Shown: positions 1 through 5,375, counted from the first letter of the stretch. The stretch: DNA of 5,473 nucleotides from Methylococcales bacterium (GCA_023146575.1 JAGLBU010000257.1:1-5473), one strand, 5' to 3'. Made by a program: numbers and translations. The notes: generated by a model from the letters alone, not told the origin.

Positions 1-327
1 TTTTTACAACACTATGATTATACGGCGGTAATGGCGATGCCTTATATGGAAAAATCCGATAACCCCGAGCAATGGTTAGCCACGTTAGTTGATATGGTTA
101 AAATTCATCCTCAGGCACTTAAAAAAACTATTTTTGAGCTACAAGCGGTTGATTGGCGCACTTCTCAAAAAATACCCGATGAAATTCTTGAAAAACAAAT
201 GCGCTTATTAATGCGAAAAGGGGCGATTCAATTTGGCTATTACCCTGATGATTTTCTTCAAAATAAACCAAGCTTACAAATGCTAAAGCGGACGCTATCA
301 CTTGAAACCGCGCCTTACGGGAGTTAA
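1..327 (+). CDS. pgaB: Poly-beta-1,6-N-acetyl-D-glucosamine N-deacetylase PgaB, C-terminal end (5' truncated by window edge)
   Basis: The frame is open from base 1 and ends at TAA 325-327, so the window holds only the last 108 codons; the ATG codons at 31 and 37 are internal. PgaB is an outer-membrane lipoprotein. It partly deacetylates PNAG/PGA exopolysaccharide in the periplasm so the polymer can be exported. The visible part belongs to the C-terminal glycoside-hydrolase-like domain. It shows YDYTAVMAMPYME near the start (compare YDWTAIMAMPYLE in E. coli PgaB as I recall it), then FELQAVDW, and GYYPDDFLQNKP near the end. The N-terminal NodB-type deacetylase domain is outside the window. pgaC begins 6 nt after the stop codon, which fits the pga operon order. 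The match to E. coli PgaB is strong along the whole fragment. Confidence 0.93.
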   Translation, partial: FLQHYDYTAVMAMPYMEKSDNPEQWLATLVDMVKIHPQALKKTIFELQAVDWRTSQKIPDEILEKQMRLLMRKGAIQFGYYPDDFLQNKPSLQMLKRTLSLETAPYGS

Positions 328-333
328 ATAACA

Positions 334-1728
334 ATGGACATGGAATTTATAAACACACAATTTAATCGCTTGCTGGCCACACTGGGGGATAAAGATTTCT
401 ACTCGCAAATGTATGTGCAGTTACAAACGGATATTGATACTTTTTTTATTTTTTTAGCCTCCTCCGATTTTTGGGGAACGCTCATAGGATTTGTTTTTAG
501 TTTTTCATTTTTTTACCCACTGGTGATGGCGTATATTTGGATGCTAGGGGCATTAATTTATTATTTTCATTGGGAACGTGGCACGGGGGACGGTGAAAGT
601 AATGTACCTATTTTGAAAGAATACCCGCCTGTATCCATTTTAATCCCCTGTCATAATGAATCCAGCTGTATTGAAGATACCATTCGTTATTTAGAAAAAC
701 TCGATTACCCTAACTATGAAATTATTGCCATCAATGATGCCAGTACCGATAATACCCTCAAAATTTTATTAAAGTTAGCCGAAGAATACCCCCATTTACG
801 GGTGGTTAATTTAGAAAATAATCAAGGAAAAGCCACAGGACTGTATGTTGCCTCTTTAGCCTCTAAGCATGAGTTTTTAATTTGTATTGATGCAGATGCG
901 TTGCTCTCGCCAAATGCGGTGACATGGATGATGCATCATTTTGTAACAGGGCCACGAGTGGCAGCGGTGACAGGAAACCCTAGAATTCGAACCCGAAGTA
1001 CTTTATTAGGTAGGATTCAAGTCTGTGAATTTTCAGCAATTATCGGTTTAATTAAACGCGCTCAACGGGTTTATGGGCGTATTTTTACCGTCTCTGGGGT
1101 AATTGTAGGCTTTCGAAAATCGGCTCTGCATAAGGTCGGTTATTGGTCAAATGACATGATTACCGAAGATATTGATATTAGTTGGAAATTACAACTCGAT
1201 CATTGGCAAATACGTTTTGAACCGCATGCGCTCTGTTGGATTTTAATGCCCGAAACCTTAACAGGTTTATTCCAGCAACGTTTACGATGGGCGCAAGGTG
1301 GCGCAGAGGTGATGATTAAATACATGGGGCAATTGACCTCATGGGCTTCTCGTCGCATGTGGCCCGTTTATATTGAGTATCTTGTGAGTATTTTATGGTC
1401 ATACTCCATTCTCTTGACCGTTGTTTTATGGATGCTTGGTCACATTATGGAGATGCCAAGGCAATTGATTGTACTGACACTCTTACCTGGTTGGAGCGGC
1501 GTATTATTAGGCGTAACTTGTTTATTACAATTTGCCGTCAGTATGATTATTGATTCTCACTATGAGAAAAATATTTTCAAATATTATTTTTGGGTGATTT
1601 GGTATCCTATTATTTATTGGATGATGAATGCAGCGGTGACTTGTATTGGTTTACCAAAAGCTTTTTTCAAAGAAGAAGGCAAAAAAGCGGTGTGGGTGAG
1701 TCCCGATCGCGGTATCAATGATAAATAA
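334..1728 (+). CDS. pgaC: Poly-beta-1,6-N-acetyl-D-glucosamine synthase PgaC (family 2 glycosyltransferase)
   Basis: This inner-membrane processive glycosyltransferase polymerises UDP-GlcNAc into PNAG/PGA. The 464 residues start with an extra, partly polar stretch (1-45), making it somewhat longer than E. coli PgaC (about 441). One or two membrane segments follow at about 48-78, then the cytosolic GT2 domain at about 97-330. Catalytic motifs are visible: D135 in AINDAST, the DxD site in CIDADALL (D186, D188), TED (277-279) and QRLRW (315-319). The block VTGNPRIRTRSTL and the C-terminal WVSPDRG (454-460) are hallmarks of PgaC rather than cellulose or hyaluronan synthases. Three hydrophobic C-terminal segments lie at about 349-372, 379-405 and 414-442. 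GGGAG-like bases at 318-323 precede the ATG at 334 by about 10 nt; ATG 340 is an alternative start. It is co-transcribed with pgaB. PgaC normally needs the small partner PgaD, which is not encoded downstream here. Confidence 0.96.
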   Translation: MDMEFINTQFNRLLATLGDKDFYSQMYVQLQTDIDTFFIFLASSDFWGTLIGFVFSFSFFYPLVMAYIWMLGALIYYFHWERGTGDGESNVPILKEYPPVSILIPCHNESSCIEDTIRYLEKLDYPNYEIIAINDASTDNTLKILLKLAEEYPHLRVVNLENNQGKATGLYVASLASKHEFLICIDADALLSPNAVTWMMHHFVTGPRVAAVTGNPRIRTRSTLLGRIQVCEFSAIIGLIKRAQRVYGRIFTVSGVIVGFRKSALHKVGYWSNDMITEDIDISWKLQLDHWQIRFEPHALCWILMPETLTGLFQQRLRWAQGGAEVMIKYMGQLTSWASRRMWPVYIEYLVSILWSYSILLTVVLWMLGHIMEMPRQLIVLTLLPGWSGVLLGVTCLLQFAVSMIIDSHYEKNIFKYYFWVIWYPIIYWMMNAAVTCIGLPKAFFKEEGKKAVWVSPDRGINDK

Positions 1729-1738
1729 AACACCATGC

Positions 1739-1770
1739 TTATAGACGTATCAACTATGCGTCTATAATTT
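1739..1770 (+). terminator. Hairpin between convergent pgaC and soxX, candidate terminator
   Basis: TTATAGACGTAT (1739-1750) and ATGCGTCTATAA (1756-1767) form a 12-bp stem with one T-G pair and a 5-nt loop (CAACT), followed by only TTT at 1768-1770. It lies 11 nt after the pgaC stop and overlaps the stop codon of the convergent cytochrome gene, so it could end pgaC transcription and perhaps also the opposite transcript. The stem is AT-rich and the T tract short, so termination efficiency is uncertain. Confidence 0.5.
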
Positions 1771-2130
1771 CCATAAATAATTCACAATTAAATCAATTTC
1801 TTCCATCGTTAGAATTTTATTTTTACCAAACGGCGGCATAGCGGTCTTCGGATTAAACACACTGGCATTCCAAATAAAGTCCCGTAACTGCGTTTTGGTG
1901 TCAAATTTTTGCGAAAGGTTTTTTAATTCAGGTCCTATGTTTCCTGCCAACTCCCCATCTTCAATAACATGACACGCCAAACAATTGCCTTTGTTGCGGC
2001 TAAACAATAAAGTTTTACTGTCCGTCTTCTCGCGTTCTAATAATTTTTTAGAACCTATACAAGCCGCTAAAAAAATACAGCTCACAAGCAGTAATACGCT
2101 TAACCTATATTGTAAAAACACCGCTTTCAA
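1762..2130 (-). CDS. soxX: SoxX-like monoheme cytochrome c, predicted lipoprotein
   Basis: This small c-type cytochrome has a lipoprotein signal: a hydrophobic stretch at about 10-22 with lipobox LAAC and Cys24. A single heme site CLACH (C50, C53, H54) follows, with Met98 in AMPPFG as probable sixth ligand. The surrounding pattern of GNCLACH, then GNIGPELKNL, then IWNASVFNPKTAMPPFGKNKILTMEEIDLIVNYL is that of SoxX. SoxX is the cytochrome subunit of SoxAX, which couples thiosulfate oxidatively to the SoxYZ carrier in the periplasm. The frame given starts at TTG 2130-2128. GTG at 2121-2119 (codon 4) may be the true start because GGAA lies 9 nt before it; both keep the signal peptide. It follows the LysM gene by 12-21 nt, so the two are probably co-transcribed. 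No soxA, soxY, soxZ or soxB is in the window. The family call is fairly sure; its actual electron partner is not known. Confidence 0.85.
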   Translation of the reverse strand: MKAVFLQYRLSVLLLVSCIFLAACIGSKKLLEREKTDSKTLLFSRNKGNCLACHVIEDGELAGNIGPELKNLSQKFDTKTQLRDFIWNASVFNPKTAMPPFGKNKILTMEEIDLIVNYLWKL

Positions 2131-2142
2131 TTCCGTTAAACA

Positions 2143-3132
2143 CTACCGAGGAACTTTAATCATATCGCCAACACGAATATTACTGGCATCGGTAATTTGT
2201 TTGTTCATACTTAAAAGGGTTCTAAAGGAAATTCCAACGCGTGAGGCAATCGAATAAAGACTATCGCCTTTTTTTATAAAATAGGATTTACTTGAGGAAC
2301 GGTTTGCTTTTTTGGTATAGGATTTTGAAGAACTTGGCGTATAGCGTGGCGACTGATTTAACACGGGAGCTTTACCACGTTGAGGTTTTGCATAAATATA
2401 ACGTGCAGGTATATAAGGCGTGCCAGCTTTGTATTTTGGCGCAGCGCTATAACGCGGTGCAGGCATATTAAGACGTGGAAGTTCACCATATCGACGGGTT
2501 GTCGTCGCGGTATTTCGTCTCGCAGATTTATTATAACTTGGCAGAGGATTAGAGCGGGTGGAAGATTTATAACTTGATTTCGGTTTATGCGGAGTGGTTT
2601 TAGGTTTTGTGTAACCGTAAGAGGTCGAATGATTGATATTTTTTTCAGAAGAAAAAACCCTTATCCATTGCAACGTTGAATTTGCGACATTTTTGGTGTA
2701 ATTAGACCGATAGTCGGGTTTTCCTGCATTATAAATCCCTGCGGCGGCTTCAAATTGACCCGCTTCAATCAGAGGTACCATGCCATGAATCACAAAATGC
2801 GCCGCTTTTGCCCGCAAAGAATAATAGGCAATAAACATATATTCAGGGTGATTCATAAAATCAATCCCCGTTAAATCGGTAATTTTTTGATAATTACTTT
2901 CTAACGTGACCTGTGCTAAGCCTTTGCCTGACCAAGGTGTTCCAGCTGCACTATCATGCGTGTTTTCAATTTTAATATTCCAGCTTGATTCGTGGGTAAT
3001 TGACGCACAGGCATAGGCTAAAACCAACGGATTGGTCACGCCTGTATTTTTAAAAGCATTCACCAATAACGTCATGTAACGCGAGGCTTTAGGTCGCCAA
3101 ATTTTTGGAATGGCTTTTAAATTAATCGTCAT
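2143..3132 (-). CDS. Lysozyme/chitinase-like (GH19-type) protein with basic linker and C-terminal LysM domain
   Basis: This is a probable peptidoglycan-active protein of 329 residues in three parts. Residues about 15-155 resemble the GH19/endolysin fold: THESSW with candidate catalytic Glu48, then WSGKGLAQVTLESNY (67-81, compare GRGLIQLTGRxNY in phage lysins and GH19 chitinases), GIDFMNHPEYM, and IYNAGKPDY near 133-141. Residues about 165-282 form a low-complexity linker very rich in Ser, Tyr, Pro, Lys and Arg, likely disordered and strongly basic. Residues 283-329 are one LysM domain (YFIKKGDSLYSIASRVG to VGDMIKVPR), which binds N-acetylglucosamine in peptidoglycan or chitin-like polymers. 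No Sec signal peptide or membrane segment is visible at the N terminus, which is phage-endolysin-like and odd for a cell-wall enzyme. The ATG at 3132 has only a weak GAG about 10 nt upstream. The soxX-like gene follows in the same reading frame after the TAG. Enzyme activity is an inference from motifs. Confidence 0.8.
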   Translation of the reverse strand: MTINLKAIPKIWRPKASRYMTLLVNAFKNTGVTNPLVLAYACASITHESSWNIKIENTHDSAAGTPWSGKGLAQVTLESNYQKITDLTGIDFMNHPEYMFIAYYSLRAKAAHFVIHGMVPLIEAGQFEAAAGIYNAGKPDYRSNYTKNVANSTLQWIRVFSSEKNINHSTSYGYTKPKTTPHKPKSSYKSSTRSNPLPSYNKSARRNTATTTRRYGELPRLNMPAPRYSAAPKYKAGTPYIPARYIYAKPQRGKAPVLNQSPRYTPSSSKSYTKKANRSSSKSYFIKKGDSLYSIASRVGISFRTLLSMNKQITDASNIRVGDMIKVPR

Positions 3133-3207
3133 ATTAAAAAGTCTCGGCTTATTTTCAAAAAATAAAAAACAGGCAATAACAAAGAACGCGCTGAATCAAA
3201 GATAGAC

Positions 3208-3222
3208 AGATTATCATAATCT
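3208..3222. promoter_or_regulatory. Perfect 15-bp palindrome upstream of the LysM gene, possible operator
   Basis: AGATTAT-C-ATAATCT (3208-3222) is a perfect 7-1-7 inverted repeat in the 119-nt gap between the serS stop (3252) and the LysM gene start (3132). Reading the minus strand, it contains TATGAT and GATAAT, both one base off the sigma70 -10 consensus, but no good -35 lies at the right distance. It could be a repressor or activator site overlapping a weak promoter for the LysM-soxX pair. The rest of the gap holds only a short AT-only inverted repeat (3149-3165). Confidence 0.35.
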
Positions 3223-3251
3223 CATGCGAGTGCGATAATAAACCCCAGTTT

Positions 3252-4526
3252 TTATTCAATCACGGTTGTTTTTCCCATATACGGCAATAAAACCTCTGGA
3301 ATATGGATGCGCCCTTGAGCATCTTGATAATTTTCCATAATAGCAATTAAGGTGCGACCCGCCGCCAAGCCTGAGCCATTCACCGTATGGACTAATTCGG
3401 GCTTGCCAGTTTCAGGGTTACGCCAACGCGCTTGTAATCGTCGTGCTTGAAAATCTTTAAACCAACTGCATGAAGAAATTTCTCTATAGCTTTTTTGCGC
3501 GGGCAACCATACTTCAAGGTCATAGGTTTTAGCCGCTGAAAAGCCTGTATCCCCCGCGCATAATAAAACTTTACGATACGGTAATTTTAATTTTTGTAAA
3601 ATAACTTCGGCATCTTGCGTGAGTTGCTCATGAGCTTTTTCAGCGTCGTCAGGTTTGACAATTTGCACCAATTCAACTTTTTCAAATTGATGCTGACGAA
3701 TCATACCGCGTACATCACGTCCATACGCCCCTGCTTCACTGCGAAAACACGGTGAATGACAGGTGTATTTTAACGGCAAAGTTTCAGCGTCAATAATCGT
3801 ATCACGGACGATATTAGTCACAGGAACTTCTGCGGTAGGGATTAAATATAACGCCGACTCTTCACGCGCTTTAAATAAATCGTCTTCAAATTTAGGCAGT
3901 TGCCCTGTCCCACGTAAACTTTCAGCATTCACTAAAAAAGGCACATAAGTTTCGTTATAGCCATGTTCTTGGGTATGTGTATCCAGCATAAATTGAATCA
4001 ATGCCCGTTGTAATTGCGCTAATTTTCCCGTTAATACCACAAAACGTGCGCTGGCAATTTTTACCCCTAGCTCAAAACTCATGCCGTTTAAATTTTCACC
4101 AAGATCAACATGATCTTTGGCTTTAAAATCAAATTCAGGCAACGTTCCCCAGCTACTTAGTTCAATATTATCGGCTTCAGATTTTCCATTAGGAACACTT
4201 TCATCTAATAAATTAGGAATACCTTCTAAAATAATTCCCATTTGCTCTTGAATTTGATTGAGTTCAATTTCAGAGGCTTTAAGCTGTGCGCCTAAATTTT
4301 CAATTTCAGCTAACAACGGCTGAATATCGTCCCCTTTCGCTTTCGCCTGCCCTATTTTTTTAGAACCAACATTTCGTTCATTTTGTAATTTTTGAGTAAT
4401 AACCTGAATGGCTTTACGCTGATTTTCCAATGACTGATAAGCCTCAACATTAAAATCATAATCACGACGATTTAATTGAGTTTTAATAAAATCAATATTG
4501 TTTCTAAATAAACGCGGGTCTAACAT
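3252..4526 (-). CDS. serS: Serine--tRNA ligase (seryl-tRNA synthetase)
   Basis: This class II aminoacyl-tRNA synthetase charges tRNA-Ser, and tRNA-Sec where present, with serine in the cytosol; it is essential. At 424 residues it is close to the usual bacterial length (E. coli about 430). Residues 1 to about 100 form the tRNA-binding helical arm, a long antiparallel coiled coil rich in Glu, Lys and Gln. The catalytic domain follows, with the serine-pocket motif TAEVPVTN (231-238), class II motif 2 [17 protein letters not shown] (261-277), [15 protein letters not shown] (349-363) and motif 3 [14 protein letters not shown] (382-395). It starts with [10 protein letters not shown], the normal SerS N terminus. 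AAGGA (4537-4533) lies 6 nt before the ATG at 4526-4524. That binding site and the start codon lie inside the end of the upstream toxin gene, with a 7-nt coding overlap (ATGTTAG). I see no convincing separate serS promoter in the toxin gene. Confidence 0.98.
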   Translation of the reverse strand: MLDPRLFRNNIDFIKTQLNRRDYDFNVEAYQSLENQRKAIQVITQKLQNERNVGSKKIGQAKAKGDDIQPLLAEIENLGAQLKASEIELNQIQEQMGIILEGIPNLLDESVPNGKSEADNIELSSWGTLPEFDFKAKDHVDLGENLNGMSFELGVKIASARFVVLTGKLAQLQRALIQFMLDTHTQEHGYNETYVPFLVNAESLRGTGQLPKFEDDLFKAREESALYLIPTAEVPVTNIVRDTIIDAETLPLKYTCHSPCFRSEAGAYGRDVRGMIRQHQFEKVELVQIVKPDDAEKAHEQLTQDAEVILQKLKLPYRKVLLCAGDTGFSAAKTYDLEVWLPAQKSYREISSCSWFKDFQARRLQARWRNPETGKPELVHTVNGSGLAAGRTLIAIMENYQDAQGRIHIPEVLLPYMGKTTVIE

Positions 4527-5035
4527 AAGAAGTCCTTAGATGAGGAGGATTTTTGTGAACTGTTTGATAAATATAGGAGGGTTTCGTGATAATTTTTTAA
4601 CGTACTATAACGATATTCAGGACTTTTTAAAATATTTTGATCTTTTAATTTTAGCGCTTTTATGTAATATTGAACGTATCTTTCAAACTTTTTAGTAATA
4701 AAAACGGTTTTATCTTGAAGTTTTTTATGTTCATTTGCTGGGATTTTAAAAGGAACATCGGATATATAATTCAGCTGAGAAATTAAAAGTGCTTTGGAAA
4801 AATCAAGCCCTTTGCCTTTACTGCTTTTCTGATCAGATTTAACCGTGATATAGGCGGCTTTATGCTTAATGTTTGACCGCAAAGGAATAGCAAACCTTAA
4901 GTGCTGCACATCAATAACGACAACCCCGTAACCTCGAACTTTTCCTTGTTGCCACTTTCCATTAACATTATCTAAAGCTTCAATTAAATGTGTATTACGA
5001 GGATAAAATGATGGATCTAATTTTTTAAGTTTCAT
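4520..5035 (-). CDS. tenpN: Type III toxin-antitoxin toxin, TenpN/ToxN-like endoribonuclease (predicted)
   Basis: This is a 171-residue basic protein with no signal peptide or membrane segment. It resembles TenpIN-family toxins as I recall them: [11 protein letters not shown] at the start, a strand pattern [25 protein letters not shown] (35-59), [11 protein letters not shown] (76-86), [10 protein letters not shown] (112-121) and a late YSTLKNYHE (143-151). Such toxins are sequence-preferring RNases that form an inhibited complex with a repeat-containing RNA antitoxin. The context supports this, since a promoter, repeated RNA and terminator lie directly upstream on the same strand. GGAA (5047-5044) lies 8 nt before the ATG, just after the terminator T tract, so expression would come from read-through. 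The C-terminal tail (157-166) has seven serines in ten residues and may be a recent extension into the serS leader; the TAG stop overlaps the serS ATG by 7 nt. The family is recognised from memory, not from a search. An unrelated inhibitory RNase is the main alternative. Confidence 0.8.
   Translation of the reverse strand: MKLKKLDPSFYPRNTHLIEALDNVNGKWQQGKVRGYGVVVIDVQHLRFAIPLRSNIKHKAAYITVKSDQKSSKGKGLDFSKALLISQLNYISDVPFKIPANEHKKLQDKTVFITKKFERYVQYYIKALKLKDQNILKSPEYRYSTLKNYHETLLYLSNSSQKSSSSKDFLC
4533..4549 (-). promoter_or_regulatory. serS ribosome binding site with self-complementary upstream serine codons
   Basis: AAGGA (4537-4533) is a good Shine-Dalgarno site 6 nt before the serS ATG and lies inside the toxin gene. 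Directly before it are four serine codons TCC TCC TCA TCT (4549-4538). UCCU at 4546-4543 can pair with AGGA at 4536-4533 across a 6-nt loop, hiding the binding site until a ribosome translating the toxin end opens it. This is the geometry of translational coupling. The stem is only 4 bp, so the strength of the effect is uncertain. Confidence 0.45.
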
Positions 5036-5050
5036 TGATTACATTCCATT

Positions 5051-5082
5051 TAAAAACAAAAAAGCCCCCTTTCGGGAGCTTT
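5051..5082 (-). terminator. Intrinsic terminator between antitoxin RNA and toxin gene
   Basis: On the minus strand, AAAGCTCCC (5082-5074) and GGGGGCTTT (5069-5061) form a 9-bp stem with one U-G pair closed by a GAAA tetraloop, followed by TTTGTTTTTA (5060-5051). This is a textbook rho-independent terminator for minus-strand transcripts. Its position between the repeat RNA and the toxin start (5035) is where type III systems place the element that keeps antitoxin RNA in excess of toxin mRNA. Confidence 0.92.
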
Positions 5083-5091
5083 CGACAGTCA

Positions 5092-5140
5092 ATTCTTATT
5101 GGATAATTTCTATTTTTTTACATGGGGCAAACCCTACCAC
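5092..5140 (-). repeat. Antitoxin RNA repeat, unit 2
   Basis: This 49-nt unit is offset from unit 1 by 58 nt at the GUGG end and 55 nt at the UAAGAAU end. Its hairpin is GUGG/CCAU plus GG/CC around loop GUUUG, with a UA bulge. The closing pair changes from G-C in unit 1 to G-U here, so the stem is kept despite the base change. Confidence 0.65.
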
Positions 5141-5146
5141 CATAAC

Positions 5147-5198
5147 ATTCTTAATTTGAAAGCTTCTGTTTTTTACGTGGAGTGCTTCTTACTGCCAC
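5147..5198 (-). repeat. Antitoxin RNA repeat, unit 1
   Basis: This 52-nt unit, read on the minus strand, begins GUGGCAGU, has CCACGUAAAAAACAGAA in the middle and ends UAAGAAU. It shares these blocks in the same order with unit 2 (GUGGUAG, CCAUGUAAAAAAAUAGAA, UAAGAAU), with small gaps. Its hairpin is GUGG/CCAC plus AGU/ACU with one bulged C. Confidence 0.65.
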
Positions 5199-5211
5199 AG
5201 ACTGTAGTTGA

Positions 5212-5240
5212 ATTATGGATGAGTTATACCAACGTGTCAA
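5212..5240 (-). promoter_or_regulatory. Sigma70 promoter for the antitoxin RNA
   Basis: On the minus strand, TTGACA (5240-5235) is a perfect -35. A 17-nt spacer follows, then CATAAT (5217-5212), one mismatch from the -10 consensus. Transcription should start at about A5205, which makes the 5' end coincide with the start of the ACAGUC closing stem. It lies 34 nt downstream of the tRNA 3' end. Confidence 0.85.
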
Positions 5241-5273
5241 ATAATAAATGATTGTAAGTATCGGAAGATATAA

Positions 5274-5351
5274 TGGTGGCGATACCGGGGATCGAACCTG
5301 GGACCTCGGGGTTATGAATCCCGCGCTCTAACCGAACTGAGCTATATCGCC
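5274..5351 (-). tRNA. tRNA-Met (CAT anticodon, elongator type; tRNA-Ile2 not excluded)
   Basis: This is a full cloverleaf on the minus strand with encoded CCA (5276-5274). The acceptor stem GGCGATA / TATCGCC pairs perfectly (5351-5345 with 5284-5278), with discriminator A. The D stem is GCTC/GAGC with a 10-nt loop. The anticodon loop TTCATAA has CAT at 5316-5314. The T loop is TTCGATC. The G1-C72 pair excludes the initiator, which has an unpaired first position. A CAT anticodon is also carried by the minor tRNA-Ile that is modified to lysidine, so the amino acid is probable rather than certain. Two stems carry an A-C mismatch: 31-39 in the anticodon stem and 51-63 in the T stem. It lies between ychF and the toxin-antitoxin locus. 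Confidence 0.93.
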
Positions 5352-5354
5352 ATT

Positions 5355-5370
5355 CTCTTAGATTTAAGAG
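5355..5370. repeat. Inverted repeat in the tRNA 5' leader
   Basis: CTCTTA (5355-5360) and TAAGAG (5365-5370) form a perfect 6-bp stem with a 4-nt loop, ending 3 nt before the tRNA 5' end. With the predicted start near 5369 it would fill almost the whole leader of the precursor tRNA. There is no T tract on the minus strand, so it is not a terminator for ychF. It may affect RNase P processing or be chance. Confidence 0.4.
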
Positions 5371-5375
5371 CGAGT

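Larger units (their letters stand above)
5051..5205 (-). ncRNA. tenpI: Predicted type III antitoxin RNA with two degenerate repeats (TenpI/ToxI-like)
   Basis: The predicted transcript starts near A5205, 7 nt after the -10 box, and ends in the terminator at 5051-5082. It contains two diverged tandem units (5198-5147 and 5140-5092). The first five to six bases, ACAGUC (5205-5200), are fully complementary to GACUGU (5090-5085) at the end of the repeat region, giving a closing stem. Unit 1 folds as GUGG-C-AGU / ACU-CCAC around loop AAGAAGC, and that loop (GAAGC) can pair with GCUUU at 5163-5159, making an H-type pseudoknot. In type III systems such pseudoknot repeats are cut out by the toxin and neutralise it. 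No open frame with a good binding site runs through the region. The repeat order, promoter, terminator and toxin support the call; the RNA sequence itself matches no family I can name. Confidence 0.72.

Noticed and set aside
128..334. Minus-strand open frame of 68 codons.
   Set aside because: It is antisense to the conserved PgaB C terminus.
1985..2257. Plus-strand open frame of 90 codons.
   Set aside because: It is antisense to the well-supported SoxX-like and LysM genes, with no family likeness or binding site.
2380..2577. Plus-strand open frame of 65 codons rich in Arg, Ile and Trp.
   Set aside because: It is a shadow of the low-complexity linker of the LysM protein on the other strand.
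3149..3165. TTATTTT-CAA-AAAATAA inverted repeat as a terminator after serS.
   Set aside because: The stem has only A-T pairs, no GC core and no clear T tract in the right place; it is too weak to call.
3763..3948. Plus-strand open frame of 61 codons.
   Set aside because: It lies antisense inside serS, which is fully supported.
5083..5198. CRISPR array.
   Set aside because: There are only two degenerate copies of about 50 nt directly in tandem, with no uniform spacers and no cas genes.
5089..5205. Short peptides on the minus strand, such as VAVRSTPRKKQKLSN and MVVGFAPCKKIEIIQ, that look like the broken end of a small basic protein.
   Set aside because: The two peptides come from the same positions of the two RNA repeats, which explains their likeness (TPRKKQ / APCKKI). 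Neither has a good binding site, and the first would start about 6 nt after the predicted transcript start.
5051..5205. 6S RNA, SRP RNA or another known housekeeping RNA in the structured region.
   Set aside because: The sequence and layout do not match those RNAs as I know them; the repeat pair followed by a ToxN-like gene fits a type III antitoxin better.
5216..5245. Plus-strand mini ORF beginning ATG GAT GAG TTA TAC (MDELYQRVK).
   Set aside because: It has nine codons and no supporting signal, and it overlaps the minus-strand promoter.
5274..5351. tRNA 3' end as the attachment site of an integrated element carrying the toxin-antitoxin locus.
   Set aside because: No second copy of the tRNA 3' end and no integrase is visible in the window.
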